A stretch of DNA of 64,000 bases from Ruminococcus sp. (GCA_017536105.1 JAFXRZ010000006.1:186001-250000), one strand, 5' to 3'. Shown: positions 17,133-26,789, numbered from the stretch's first letter. A program made the numbers and translations. Notes: generated by a model not told the origin, from the letters alone.

Positions 17133-17378
17133 TCAGCCGTTATCAGACTGGCTGTTTGCATCAAGGATGTTTATGGGACGCGAAGGCGAGATAGTCGAGA
17201 TAGCGTGCTTATAAACAACGTTCTGCTTGCCCTCGCAGTCGAGGATCACGATATAGCTGTCAAAGCCCTTAACGATGCCCTTGAACTGATATCCGTTCAT
17301 AAGGAAGATCGTAACGGCCACTCTGTCTTTTCTTGCCTGATTAAGAAAAACGTCCTGCAGATTCAGATTTTTATTCAT
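17133..17378 (-). CDS. hfq: RNA chaperone Hfq
   Basis: Hfq forms hexameric rings that bind small RNAs and A-rich mRNA segments. The 81 residues contain the Sm1 motif ([20 protein letters not shown]) and the Sm2 motif with YKHAIST near 56-62, in which K and H line the proximal site. The short polar tail SQSDNG follows. The ATG has CAGGAGTG upstream. It is next to miaA, the classical hfq neighbour, and appears to have an additional promoter of its own inside the miaA end. Confidence 0.96.
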   Translation of the reverse strand: MNKNLNLQDVFLNQARKDRVAVTIFLMNGYQFKGIVKGFDSYIVILDCEGKQNVVYKHAISTISPSRPINILDANSQSDNG

Positions 17379-17433
17379 TATTTATCACTCCTGACTTTTT
17401 CCTACATTTACCATTTTTGGCGCAATTTTTATC

Positions 17434-18393
17434 TCAAATTATATTATAACACATAATTTCGGATTTTGCTACAGTTTTTTGAACTTTTTTCAGAATTTTT
17501 TTATAATCGTCATATTCATCGACGAAAACCCACTCTATATCCTCTCTTCTGCGGAACCAGGTGAGCTGTCTTTTGGCGTAATGCCTGGTTTCGAGCTTGA
17601 TCTTATCGACAGCTTCCTCAAGTGTTATCTCACCTTCAAAATACGGGATAAGTTCCTTATATCCGATAGCCTGTCTTGCTGTGGCAGGTGATCTGCTCTC
17701 GTAAAACTCCCTGGCTTCGTTGATAAGCCCCTTTTCTATCATCTGATCTACTCTGGCATCTATCCTGCCGTAGAGCTTGCTCCTGTCCTTGAAATCAAGG
17801 CCTATGATGCAGCTGTCGAAGGGAGAGGAAACGAGCCTGCTCTGTTTTTTGTGCCAGGAGATGGGCTTTCCTGTAGTCTCATAGACTTCCAAGGCTCTTA
17901 TAACCCGGGGAAGATTGTTTTCGTGTACTATAGCCGCTGTTTCGGGGTCGATCTCTTCAAGCCTGAGCCAAAGAGCGTGTCTGCCTTCGGTTTCGGCAAA
18001 GCGTTCAAGCTCTTCCCGAAGCTCTGTTGAGCCTATGGAGCTTTCAAAGCTGATATTGTCTATCAGCGAGCTGACATAAAGCCCTGTTCCGCCGCATAGG
18101 ATAGGCAGCTTTCCGCGGCTGCGGATATCTTTGATGACAGCTGTTGCGGTCTTGACATAATCGGCTACGGAGAATTCCTGTTCGGGCTCGAGGCAGTCGA
18201 TAAGATGATGTCTTATGCCTTTCATCTCGTCTTCTGTGGGCTTTGCTGTGGAAACGCTCAAGCCTTTATATATCTGCATCGAATCGGCAGAGACGACTTC
18301 TCCGTTATATATCCCGGCAAGATCCGCTGCAAGGGCAGTTTTTCCCGATGCCGTGGGTCCGACTACAGCCAAAAGAGGTATTTTGTTCTCCAT
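17434..18393 (-). CDS. miaA: tRNA dimethylallyltransferase MiaA
   Basis: MiaA transfers dimethylallyl to A37 of tRNAs reading UNN codons, the substrate later thiolated by MiaB. The P-loop GPTASGKT (12-19), the VVSADSMQIYKGL stretch (near 33-45) and LCGGTGLYVSSLI (near 98-110) are all typical. The length is 319 residues. The gene follows mutL closely and precedes hfq. miaB lies upstream in the same run, so both steps of the ms2i6A37 pathway are encoded together. Confidence 0.96.
   Translation of the reverse strand: MENKIPLLAVVGPTASGKTALAADLAGIYNGEVVSADSMQIYKGLSVSTAKPTEDEMKGIRHHLIDCLEPEQEFSVADYVKTATAVIKDIRSRGKLPILCGGTGLYVSSLIDNISFESSIGSTELREELERFAETEGRHALWLRLEEIDPETAAIVHENNLPRVIRALEVYETTGKPISWHKKQSRLVSSPFDSCIIGLDFKDRSKLYGRIDARVDQMIEKGLINEAREFYESRSPATARQAIGYKELIPYFEGEITLEEAVDKIKLETRHYAKRQLTWFRRREDIEWVFVDEYDDYKKILKKVQKTVAKSEIMCYNII
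17443..17451 (-). promoter_or_regulatory. Extended -10 promoter of hfq
   Basis: TGTTATAAT on the minus strand (17451-17443) is an exact extended -10 in the last codons of miaA. The -35 is weak. Transcription would start near 17436, giving a leader of roughly 58 bases. Confidence 0.5.
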
Positions 18394-18408
18394 CTCTGCT
18401 CCTGACCG

Positions 18409-20403
18409 TCAGACTATACGTCTGAACTGCTTTTCAAGCTCTTTCTTTGACAGCTTTATCATCACGGGTCTGCCGTGGGGACAGTATCTTATATCGTCGT
18501 TGCCGTAAACGTTGTTCACAAGTGCCTGAAGCTCGAGAATATCGGAATCATCGTTTGCTTTTATAGCAGCCTTGCAGGCGATGGAATGATAAAGCTCGTC
18601 GAATATCTCAAGCTGAGGATCGTGCTTGCACATTATGAAATTCCGTGCAAGAGTCGAAACTATATCCGAGGGGTTCTCATCGCCGAGGATGACAGGCACT
18701 CCCCTAACGGCTACATTCGGTGCAACATCGGGCTCGATGCAGAAGCCGAGCTTGTTAACTGTCTCAACATTTGCGCTGAGAGCGTCGAACTCGTCGTAGG
18801 AAAGCAGCACATAAATAGGCTCGAGGAACATCTGAGTCTCAAGCTCCTTGGCGTTATCCTTTATCTTCTCGAAGATATATCTTTCGTGTGATGCGTGCTT
18901 GTCGAACAGGAGCATATCTTCTCCTGCCTGGGCAACGATATATGTTTTGAACAGCTCGCCAATAACAACGGGCTTGACTTCTTCTTTATAGCTGTCGTCC
19001 GTGATCTCCGTTCTGCGCTCAAAGCTTTGCTCGGAGATATATTTAAAATCCTTGATGTCTTCGTCGATCTGCTGGGTCTTGGTGTCGATATCCGCAGGGG
19101 TCTCGACATCGGGAGCAATATCGGCAACTGTGGGATTTTCCGGCAGAGGCGCAGGCTCAGCAATATCGGCTTCAAGGGATTTCAGGAACAGGTCTTCTCC
19201 CGTGTTCTGAGGTTTGGGCTCCGGCTTCTGAGCAGGAGGCACCACCAAAAGCGGCTTTGGGGGCTGCTTTGCAGCAGGCTCCGGATCAGGTGCAGGATTT
19301 TCGTTGTCGGAAACAACAAATCTCAGCTGCTCGCCCTGGGGCTTCTGGGGAACATTATAAAGCTGGCTGTCTGTGAAGTGGCGCTTGCGTTCAAGCTCCA
19401 TTTCCACGGGCTTGTCGTTTTTCAGAAGCGCATCTTTGATCGCAAAATATATAGACTCGTAAATGAGCTTGTCGTCGGAAAATCGGACTTCGATCTTTGT
19501 CGGATGGACATTTACATCGACTATCTGAGGTGATGCATCGATATTCAGCACACAGGCCGGAAATTTTCCCACCATGATCTGATTGCGGTAGGCTTCTTCA
19601 AGAGCGCCGCTGCAGGTGTTCGATCTCACAAATCTTCCGTTCACAAAGAAGTTCTGGAATTTTCGGTTGGGCTTTGCGGCAAGAGGCTTGACCGTAAAGC
19701 CGTGGATGTGTATATTGTTCCAGGTGGAATCAACAGGGATGAGGGTCGAAGCGAATTCCCTGCCGAAAACAGAATTCACGGCAGAAAAAAGCTTTCCGTC
19801 TCCGGCTGTTATAAGCTCGGGCTTGTTGTCTCTTATGAATTTGAAGGATATCTCGGGATGAGACAGAGCAAGCTTGGTCACAAGATTTGCGACGTTGTTG
19901 CCCTCGGTGGTATCTTTTTTAAGGAATTTGAGCCTTGCCGGAACATTGTAGAAAATGTCTCTGACAACGAAAGTCGTGCCGTTGGGACATCCGCACTGCT
20001 CGATGAGCTTTTCCTCTCCGCCTTCGATAATGTAATGCGTGCCGTAAGTCTCGCTTTTTAGCTTTGTAAGCACATCTACCTTTGCAACGGCGCTGATCGA
20101 GGCAAGAGCCTCTCCTCTGAAACCGAGGGTAAGGATCTTGTTGAGATCGTCCTTTGTGGATATCTTGCTCGTTGCGTGGCGGAGAAAGGCTTTTGAGATA
20201 TCATCGCTTGCAATTCCGCTGCCGTTATCCGTGACGCGGAGATATGTTCTTCCGCCGCATTTGATCTCAACGGTTATAACGCTTGAACCGGCGTCAATAG
20301 CGTTTTCAAGCAGCTCTTTAATAACGGAAGCCGGCCTGTCTATGACCTCTCCGGCAGCAATAAGCTCCGAAACCTCTTTGCTCAGCAGATTGATCTTTGA
20401 CAT
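18409..20403 (-). CDS. mutL: DNA mismatch repair protein MutL (endonuclease type)
   Basis: MutL couples mismatch recognition by MutS to strand incision. GHKL ATPase motifs NAIDAGS, DNGSGI and TLGFRGEAL lie in the first 100 residues. A Pro-rich linker spans about 350-450. The C-terminal domain has the endonuclease motif DKHASHERYIFE, a form of DQHAx2Ex4E with K for Q, and CPHGRP near the end, which mark the self-nicking type found in bacteria without MutH. Its 664 residues are normal, and mutS is just upstream. Confidence 0.95.
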   Translation of the reverse strand: MSKINLLSKEVSELIAAGEVIDRPASVIKELLENAIDAGSSVITVEIKCGGRTYLRVTDNGSGIASDDISKAFLRHATSKISTKDDLNKILTLGFRGEALASISAVAKVDVLTKLKSETYGTHYIIEGGEEKLIEQCGCPNGTTFVVRDIFYNVPARLKFLKKDTTEGNNVANLVTKLALSHPEISFKFIRDNKPELITAGDGKLFSAVNSVFGREFASTLIPVDSTWNNIHIHGFTVKPLAAKPNRKFQNFFVNGRFVRSNTCSGALEEAYRNQIMVGKFPACVLNIDASPQIVDVNVHPTKIEVRFSDDKLIYESIYFAIKDALLKNDKPVEMELERKRHFTDSQLYNVPQKPQGEQLRFVVSDNENPAPDPEPAAKQPPKPLLVVPPAQKPEPKPQNTGEDLFLKSLEADIAEPAPLPENPTVADIAPDVETPADIDTKTQQIDEDIKDFKYISEQSFERRTEITDDSYKEEVKPVVIGELFKTYIVAQAGEDMLLFDKHASHERYIFEKIKDNAKELETQMFLEPIYVLLSYDEFDALSANVETVNKLGFCIEPDVAPNVAVRGVPVILGDENPSDIVSTLARNFIMCKHDPQLEIFDELYHSIACKAAIKANDDSDILELQALVNNVYGNDDIRYCPHGRPVMIKLSKKELEKQFRRIV

Positions 20404-20441
20404 TTGTTCTCCAATCTATTCTTGTATCTTACAAGTAAAAC

Positions 20442-23057
20442 TCAAACGTATCTCAGCAGCTCTTTTGTAAAATCTCTGAGCTCCTCATCGCTCATTTCGT
20501 CGATGTTTGTACGGCGGAGCTTGTCCGCGATTATATCGCTGCCTATCTTCTTGAAGGACATCTGGTCGGCATCGGCCATTTCAACTGCGGCTTTTGCCTT
20601 GCGGTTCTCGGCTTCCATTTCTTCAAGGAGGGATTTAGCCCTCTTGATTATCTTAGGAGGAAGACCTGCAAGCTTAGCGACTTCTATTCCGTAGCTTTCG
20701 TCAACACCGCCGGGAACGATCTTTCTCAAAAACTTTATGGTATCGCCCTTGGGCTTTACGGCAACAGAATAGTTCCTGATACCGTCGAGCTCGCTTTCAA
20801 GGGATATAAGCTCGTGATAATGTGTTGCGAAAAGCGTTTTGCAGCCGAGGGATTTTGATGTGGAAATGTATTCGGAAACAGCTCTTGCTATGCTGATGCC
20901 GTCAAAGGTCGAAGTTCCGCGGCCGACTTCATCGAGGATAACAAGGCTCTGCTTTGTGGCGTGTTTTACGATGTCGGCGACTTCGCTCATCTCCACCATG
21001 AACGTTGACTGCCCTGCCGTAAGGTCGTCGGATGCGCCTATTCTTGTGAATATCTGATCGACTACGGAGATCTTGGCGTAATCGGCAGGAACAAAACAGC
21101 CTATCTGTGCCATAAGCGTAATCAGCGCCACCTGACGCATATATGTGGATTTACCCGACATATTGGGTCCTGTGATGACAGCCATGCGGTTATCCGTCAG
21201 GTCGAGATAAGTGTCGTTGGGGACGAATATCTCATCCTTCTGCATAAGCTCGACAACAGGGTGTCTGCCGTTGCGGATATCTATGATGCCGTCTATGGCG
21301 ATCTCAGGCTTGGAGTAGTTGTTCTTGATGGAAACGGAAGCAAAGGAAGCAAGCACATCGACCTCTGCAACGGCTGTTGCAGTCTCCTGCACAAGGCGAA
21401 GCTGCGTGCCGATGAACTCTCTGAGCTCGACGAATATCTCCTGCTCGAGGTTGATTACCTTTTCGCTTGCACCGAGGATGGTGTTTTCGGCGACTTTCAG
21501 CTCGTCGGTGATAAATCTCTCGCAGTTGGAAAGGGTCTGCTTTCTGATGTAGCTATCGGGCACAAGGTCGTAATAGGATCTTGTGACCTCTATATAATAG
21601 CCGAAGACGCGGTTGAAGCCGATCTTCAGGTTCTTGATTCCTGTTTTGTTCCGCTCTTTTTCGGCGATATCTTCGATGATGTCTTTTCCGCCTGAAATGA
21701 TATTTCTAAGCGAATCCAGCTCTTCGTTGAAGCCTTCTTTTATCACTCCGCCGTCCTTAACATTAACAGGAGGCTCGTCAACAATAGCGTTCTGTATAAG
21801 ATTTGAGACTGCTTCAAGAGTCGATATCTTTGAGTTGAGCTTAACAAGGAGCTTTGAATCAAAGCTGTTGAGCACGCTTTTCAGCGACGGAAGCTTCAAT
21901 GCCGTGAGGGAAAGAGATTTAAGATCGCGGGGACTTGCGGTCTTGTACATCACTCGCGTCATAAGCCTTTCGAGGTCGTAAACCCCTGAAAGAATCTCGG
22001 TTATCTCGTCAAGCTCCACAGGGGAACGGGTCAGCTGCTCTACTGCCGAGAGCCTGTCCATTATTTTTGTGGGATTTACAAGCGGCTGCTCGATATAAGC
22101 CTTGACCATTCTCTTGCCCATAGAGGTCTTTGTGTGGTCGAGGACCCAAAGCAGCGAGCCTTTCTTTTCTTTGTTTCTGAGGGTCTCAAGCAGCTCGAGG
22201 TTTCTCTTTGCCGTAAAGCCGATAGTCATTATCGGGTCGCTGTCGTGTCTGATAATATTCGAGAAACGCCCTACAAGGGACTTCTGGGTGTCGTGGATAT
22301 AGGCGAAAAGTCCGCTGACGGCGAATGCGGCAACAGAATCGGGCTTGAGATTCAGGGATTCAAGGCTGTTCACCGAGAACTGCTTCATAACTTCTTCAGC
22401 GTGAATTTCGGGTGAGAAATCCTTTTCGTCAAGGAGCTGTACAGCCGCTTTCAGCCTCTGCTTTACAAAGTCTCCTATATCTCTGTATGAAAGGAAGCCG
22501 TCGTTTATAAGTATCTCGACGGGCGAAAAACGTCCCAGTTCATTGATAGCATTATTGACAAGCTCTTTGCCGGAAAGTTCAAAAAGATGCACCTCGCCGG
22601 TAGAGATATCGGCAAGGCATAATGCGGCTTCTTTATTCTTGGCGTAAAACGCGCAGATATAGTTGTTGGAGGTCTCGTCGAGAAGGCTGCTCTCGATAAG
22701 TGTTCCTGGGGTTACTATCCTAATTACTTCACGGGGAACAAGACCTTTGCAGGTGGAAGGATCGGCGGTCTGCTCGCAGATCGCTACCATATAGCCTTTT
22801 TCAACGAGCTTTTTAAGGTAGATCTCGCAGGCATGATAAGGCACACCACACATAGGTGCACGTTCTTCAAGCCCGCAGTCTCTTCCCGTAAGGGTAAGTT
22901 CAAGCTCTCTTGACGCAACTATGGCGTCGTCGAAAAACATCTCATAAAAATCGCCGAGCCTGTAAAACAGGATATGCTTGCGGTATTTCATTTTTGTCTC
23001 GAAATACTGCTTCATCATCGGCGAGACTTTGGAGACATCGACATCCTTTAAAAGCAC
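20442..23057 (-). CDS. mutS: DNA mismatch recognition protein MutS
   Basis: MutS1-type mismatch binder. The mismatch wedge GDFYEMF carries F37 and E39, and Walker A GPNMSGKST is near residue 620 with Walker B VILDEVGRGTSTFDG further on. The length is 871 residues. The start is GTG at 23057, supported by GGAGTGAG about seven bases upstream. The order ylbF-mutS-mutL is compact, with gaps of about 37 bases each side. The YGIEVAKLAGLP region near the C-terminus is intact, so the protein should be functional. Confidence 0.96.
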   Translation of the reverse strand: MLLKDVDVSKVSPMMKQYFETKMKYRKHILFYRLGDFYEMFFDDAIVASRELELTLTGRDCGLEERAPMCGVPYHACEIYLKKLVEKGYMVAICEQTADPSTCKGLVPREVIRIVTPGTLIESSLLDETSNNYICAFYAKNKEAALCLADISTGEVHLFELSGKELVNNAINELGRFSPVEILINDGFLSYRDIGDFVKQRLKAAVQLLDEKDFSPEIHAEEVMKQFSVNSLESLNLKPDSVAAFAVSGLFAYIHDTQKSLVGRFSNIIRHDSDPIMTIGFTAKRNLELLETLRNKEKKGSLLWVLDHTKTSMGKRMVKAYIEQPLVNPTKIMDRLSAVEQLTRSPVELDEITEILSGVYDLERLMTRVMYKTASPRDLKSLSLTALKLPSLKSVLNSFDSKLLVKLNSKISTLEAVSNLIQNAIVDEPPVNVKDGGVIKEGFNEELDSLRNIISGGKDIIEDIAEKERNKTGIKNLKIGFNRVFGYYIEVTRSYYDLVPDSYIRKQTLSNCERFITDELKVAENTILGASEKVINLEQEIFVELREFIGTQLRLVQETATAVAEVDVLASFASVSIKNNYSKPEIAIDGIIDIRNGRHPVVELMQKDEIFVPNDTYLDLTDNRMAVITGPNMSGKSTYMRQVALITLMAQIGCFVPADYAKISVVDQIFTRIGASDDLTAGQSTFMVEMSEVADIVKHATKQSLVILDEVGRGTSTFDGISIARAVSEYISTSKSLGCKTLFATHYHELISLESELDGIRNYSVAVKPKGDTIKFLRKIVPGGVDESYGIEVAKLAGLPPKIIKRAKSLLEEMEAENRKAKAAVEMADADQMSFKKIGSDIIADKLRRTNIDEMSDEELRDFTKELLRYV

Positions 23058-23093
23058 CTGAACTCACTCCTTCCTTGTATGTTTGGAAAACTA

Positions 23094-23507
23094 TCAGTGG
23101 CAGCCCGAGCAGGATGCACAGCTGTCTGCACAGCCGCCTTCGGGTGCATGGTCGGGACAGGTCATGGGGTCCTGTCCGTTTGCAGCTGCGGTGATGATGA
23201 AGTTTACGGAAGCAAGGAGATCATCAAGATCGGCCTTGGCTTCATTATAAGCTATCATCATGGGGTTTGCCATTATAGCATCATAGAGCTCTTTGATCTC
23301 GTCGTCAAGAGCTGTCATCTTTTCGGCATTCTTATTGGGGTCACGCATCTCGCGGCCAAGCTCCATCCTGAGCCTGTTGAACTCCCCTATCTGCCTCTGG
23401 AGCTCGGGGTCGAGATCGGTCCTCTGGCTGATCTCCATAAACTTTACATATCTCTCGTCCTGCTGGATAGCAGCACCGAGCTGTCTTGCCATTTCAACGG
23501 TCGTCAT
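23094..23507 (-). CDS. YlbF/YmcA family protein with Cys-rich tail
   Basis: The 137 residues are mostly helical and fit the YlbF/YmcA family, whose Bacillus members act with YaaT in a complex that affects RNase Y and carries iron-sulfur clusters. The tail after about 115 has five cysteines, C117, C126, C130, C133 and C136, in a glycine-rich stretch. A TTG two codons upstream abuts the ribosome-binding site, so the ATG at 23507 with AGGAG seven bases before is preferred. The gene sits between miaB and mutS, which is a common clostridial place. Confidence 0.8.
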   Translation of the reverse strand: MTTVEMARQLGAAIQQDERYVKFMEISQRTDLDPELQRQIGEFNRLRMELGREMRDPNKNAEKMTALDDEIKELYDAIMANPMMIAYNEAKADLDDLLASVNFIITAAANGQDPMTCPDHAPEGGCADSCASCSGCH

Positions 23508-23519
23508 AAACAATTCTCC

Positions 23520-24914
23520 TTAATCCAAATACTTTCCTTCAAGTGAACAGTCAGTTGCACCGTAGATATAAAGCTCGATAAACTGACCGATCATCTTTTT
23601 GTTTCCTGTAAATTCAACGAGTATTCCCTGCTCGTTCCTGCCGGCGAGATGCTTTTTCGATTTCTTGCTTTCACTTTCAACGAGCACTCTGCATCTTTTG
23701 CCCACATATCTTTTGAGCCATTCGCTGGCTGTTGCTCTCTGCTCAAGAAGAAGCTCCTGCATCCAGGCTCCCTTTTCTTTTTTGGTAATGTCGTCGGGAA
23801 GCTCCGCAGCGGGGGTACCGCCTCTTTTTGAATAGACGAAAGAATAGATATTGTCGTACTTCACCATGCTGATAAAGCTCTTGGTGACGCAGAATTCTTC
23901 GTAAGTCTCTCCGGGAAATCCCACTATTATATCCGTCGAGAAAGAGAAATACGGGTCGAGCCTTCTTGCCTCTTCTATTATATTATAGTATCTCGCAAGA
24001 TCGTAGTGGCGGTTCATAGCTTTGAGGATCCTGTCGCAGGCAGATTGCAGCGGCAGATGAAGCTGGTTGCAGACCTTTTCGCAGCCGAGGATGGTCAGGA
24101 TAAGCTCGCGGCTTGCATCCTTTGGGTGAGAGCTCATGAACCTTATCCAGAAATCTCCGGGGATAGCATTTACTTTCTTCAGCAGGTCGGTAAATCCATA
24201 GCTGTAGGAATTCACATTCTGCCCGAGGAGGAATATCTCCTTATAGCCCTCTGCAACGAGCTGCTCTATCTCTTTGATGATAAGCTCCGGTTTCCTGCTG
24301 CGTTCACGGCCCCTGACATAGGGGACGATGCAGTAGGTGCAGAAATTATTGCAGCCGTACATTATGGGAACGTAAGCCCTGATCTTGCTGTCTCTTATCT
24401 GCACAAACGGAGCGTCGATGTCTTCAGGAGTCTCGCTGTGATAGAAGCCTCGCTTCTTTTCGGTCATCACGTTGTAGAGCATATTATAAAGCTCGTTATA
24501 CTCGAAGGTGCCGAAAACAAGATCGACGTGTTTGTATGAGCTTTTTATCTTCTCTGCTGAGGCTTTCTGCTGCGTCATACAGCCGCAGATGCAGATGATG
24601 ACTTCCGGATCTTTCTCTTTTATATGTTTAAGATCGCCAAGCCAGCCGAAGACCTTTTCCTCTGCCTTTTCGCGGACAGCGCAGGTGTTGAGGATGATAA
24701 GTCTTGCTTCCTCGGGCTTTTCGGTAAAATCATAGCCCGCAAGTGAAAGCTGGCCTTTCAGCTTCTCGCCGTCAGAAACGTTCTGCTGGCAGCCGAAAGA
24801 ATGAAGATAAGCAAGAGGCTTTGTTCCGTGAGCACGGAAATAAGACTCGTTCATATCTTTCAGATATTTCTTTGAAAGCTCCGCTTCTTCGGCGGCAGAA
24901 ATCTTTTCCTCCAT
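23520..24914 (-). CDS. miaB: tRNA methylthiotransferase MiaB
   Basis: MiaB is a radical-SAM enzyme that adds a methylthio group to i6A37 in tRNA. The N-terminal auxiliary cluster cysteines are in HSFGCQQN, LNTCAVRE and ICGCMTQQ; the radical-SAM cluster is NFCTYCIVPYVRGRE with CNNFCTYC. A TRAM domain ends the 464 residues. The ATG at 24914 has GGGAG six bases upstream and is preferred over a TTG at 24938. It leads the miaB-ylbF-mutS-mutL-miaA run from a consensus promoter. Confidence 0.95.
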   Translation of the reverse strand: MEEKISAAEEAELSKKYLKDMNESYFRAHGTKPLAYLHSFGCQQNVSDGEKLKGQLSLAGYDFTEKPEEARLIILNTCAVREKAEEKVFGWLGDLKHIKEKDPEVIICICGCMTQQKASAEKIKSSYKHVDLVFGTFEYNELYNMLYNVMTEKKRGFYHSETPEDIDAPFVQIRDSKIRAYVPIMYGCNNFCTYCIVPYVRGRERSRKPELIIKEIEQLVAEGYKEIFLLGQNVNSYSYGFTDLLKKVNAIPGDFWIRFMSSHPKDASRELILTILGCEKVCNQLHLPLQSACDRILKAMNRHYDLARYYNIIEEARRLDPYFSFSTDIIVGFPGETYEEFCVTKSFISMVKYDNIYSFVYSKRGGTPAAELPDDITKKEKGAWMQELLLEQRATASEWLKRYVGKRCRVLVESESKKSKKHLAGRNEQGILVEFTGNKKMIGQFIELYIYGATDCSLEGKYLD

Positions 24915-24940
24915 AAAAAGCTCCCTATCGATAATCAATA

Positions 24941-24967
24941 TATAGTATGCAAACAGGCATACCTATA
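24941..24967. promoter_or_regulatory. Imperfect dyad in the miaB leader
   Basis: TATAGTATGC and GCATACCTATA face each other around AAACAG; one extra C breaks perfect symmetry. It lies between the miaB -10 and the ribosome-binding site, where an operator or RNA stem could act. Confidence 0.4.
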
Positions 24968-24978
24968 CATTCTATATA

Positions 24979-25007
24979 ATTATAACTCATTTATAAAGTT
25001 TTGTCAA
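24979..25007 (-). promoter_or_regulatory. Consensus SigA promoter of miaB operon
   Basis: TTGACA (25007-25002), a 17-base spacer and TATAAT (24984-24979) match the consensus exactly. Transcription would begin near 24972, about 58 bases before the miaB ATG. Confidence 0.85.
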
Positions 25008-25066
25008 TACGCGGAGACAATTTTTAGATAACGGTGTTTCAGGGCAAATTTATAGGTTTTTTCGCA

Positions 25067-25097
25067 CAAAAACACCCCTCTCCTTTCGGAAAGGGGT
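25067..25097 (-). terminator. Terminator of AAA+ ATPase gene, GNRA loop
   Basis: On the minus strand ten paired bases with one U-G close a GAAA tetraloop (arms 25097-25088 and 25083-25074), followed by GTTTTTGTG. It ends the single-gene ATPase unit just before the miaB promoter. Confidence 0.9.
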
Positions 25098-25115
25098 ATC
25101 TGAAATGCTGTAAGA

Positions 25116-26621
25116 TCAGTCTCTTGCGTTGGGGTTGAGGGCAAGGTGCTCGATCCTGGAGAAATCAACGGAATGAGTAGGTCCGCCGATGTAATCCTCA
25201 AAGCCGTACTTCCTTGTGAACTTCTTGCAGTGGTAGTTTACCTTCATCTCATTATAGAGATACATAAGTTCTTCACCGTTGTCATATACAGCTTCAACGA
25301 AAGTGAAGGCGTTCTGCATCTTCTTGATAGCTTCGTCGGTAACTGCGATCATCTTGTTGAGGGTAACGCCGAATTCCTGCATTACGCACTGAACGGCTCT
25401 CGGGTTATCTCTGCACTTTGTGGTCTTGTCCATATAAATGCCGAGGCTGTAGATGATCCAGTGCATGATCCTCTTGTTTGCAGGGGTGATAACTCTTGCT
25501 CTTGACAGCTTTTCAAGTCTTGCCTGCTCGCGCATGATGTGCTGCGAAAGGATCTCACGGTTGGAGAAGTTGGCATTAAGTCTCGAGATAGTATCCTGAA
25601 GAATGGGCTGAAGCTCCTTGAGCATCGTCTCCATTTCAAGGCTGTCTCTCATAGTCCTTGAAACGCTTTCAAGGATCATGCCGAAGAGAAGTCTCTTTTC
25701 GTCGGCATCTGCCACCTTAGCAGATTCGATAAGGTCTTCACTGACGTTGCCTTCAAGGATATCGTCAACATAATACTTGTTGTAGTATTCAACATACTTG
25801 CTGTAATAGCCAAGGAATCTTGAAGATATGGGGATATCCTGGATATACTGCTCTACAAGGGTGTTGTCGATATTTATGCCGTCCTCTTCGTAAAGAAGCA
25901 TCATTTCTGAAAGATCTTCCCAGCCTCTCGCGGTAACGAAGCTTACGATCTTATTGTTTTCGTCCTTGCCAATGTGGTAGAAGTCGGCCTCGCAGCTTTC
26001 GAGGTAACAGGTTATGGCTGTATGTATATGCTGCTTATAAGCGTATTCTTTCCAGATAGCGAAATCAGGCTCAACATCAATCTTTTTCAGACGGTCGAGG
26101 GTAACAACGTCGAACTCGTTAACAGACTTATTGAACTCGGGAGGGTTACCGGCTGTACAAACGACCCAGCCGTGAGGGATCTGATGCTTACCGAGCATCT
26201 TGTACTGCAGGAACTGGAGCATTACAGGAGCAAGTGCTTCGGATACGCAGTTGATCTCATCGAGGAACAGTATGCCTTCTTTGATACCCGTAGCTTCGAT
26301 GGTATCGTAAAGCATAGCAACGATCTCACTCATGGTATATTCGGAGATCTGGAAGTCTGCGCCGGTATAGTTTCTGTGAACTATCTGCGCAAGACCGAGA
26401 ACGGACTGTCTTGTGTGGTGGGTCATAGAATATGCTACAAGGCTTATTCCCGTTTCCTGAGCTATCTGCTCCATAATGGCGGTCTTTCCGATACCGGGAG
26501 CTCCCATAAGGAAAACAGGTCTTTGTCTTTCGAGGGGGATACGGTATTCACCGAATTCGTCCTTCATAAGATAAGCTGTGATCGCATTTTGTATCTGCTG
26601 TTTAGCTTCCTTGATATTCAT
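25116..26621 (-). CDS. MoxR-like AAA+ ATPase, orphan
   Basis: The 501-residue protein has a MoxR/RavA-type AAA+ core: Walker A GAPGIGKT (40-47), Walker B GILFLDE (116-122) and sensor-1 CTAGNPPEFN (near 156-165). The C-terminal 280 residues are mostly helical and of no family I recognise. MoxR proteins usually sit next to VWA-domain partners and act as chaperones for metal insertion or complex assembly; none is adjacent. The gene is alone between a consensus promoter and a strong terminator. Function is therefore unknown. Confidence 0.85.
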   Translation of the reverse strand: MNIKEAKQQIQNAITAYLMKDEFGEYRIPLERQRPVFLMGAPGIGKTAIMEQIAQETGISLVAYSMTHHTRQSVLGLAQIVHRNYTGADFQISEYTMSEIVAMLYDTIEATGIKEGILFLDEINCVSEALAPVMLQFLQYKMLGKHQIPHGWVVCTAGNPPEFNKSVNEFDVVTLDRLKKIDVEPDFAIWKEYAYKQHIHTAITCYLESCEADFYHIGKDENNKIVSFVTARGWEDLSEMMLLYEEDGINIDNTLVEQYIQDIPISSRFLGYYSKYVEYYNKYYVDDILEGNVSEDLIESAKVADADEKRLLFGMILESVSRTMRDSLEMETMLKELQPILQDTISRLNANFSNREILSQHIMREQARLEKLSRARVITPANKRIMHWIIYSLGIYMDKTTKCRDNPRAVQCVMQEFGVTLNKMIAVTDEAIKKMQNAFTFVEAVYDNGEELMYLYNEMKVNYHCKKFTRKYGFEDYIGGPTHSVDFSRIEHLALNPNARD

Positions 26622-26690
26622 AACTTTGCCTCCGTTGGATTGAAATATAAGTAAAATGCGCTAAAAAGCCCAATATATTTACACATTATA

Positions 26691-26719
26691 ATTATACACT
26701 ATTGCCAAAAATATGTCAA
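26691..26719 (-). promoter_or_regulatory. Consensus SigA promoter of AAA+ gene
   Basis: TTGACA (26719-26714), a 17-base spacer and TATAAT (26696-26691) are exact. The leader is about 63 bases and ends with a GGAGG site before the ATG at 26621. Confidence 0.85.
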
Positions 26720-26789
26720 TGTTTTTTTGTGAAGTTTGGCTTTTATTACAAATAACAACATATAAATATGTACGATATGCAAAAAAGAT

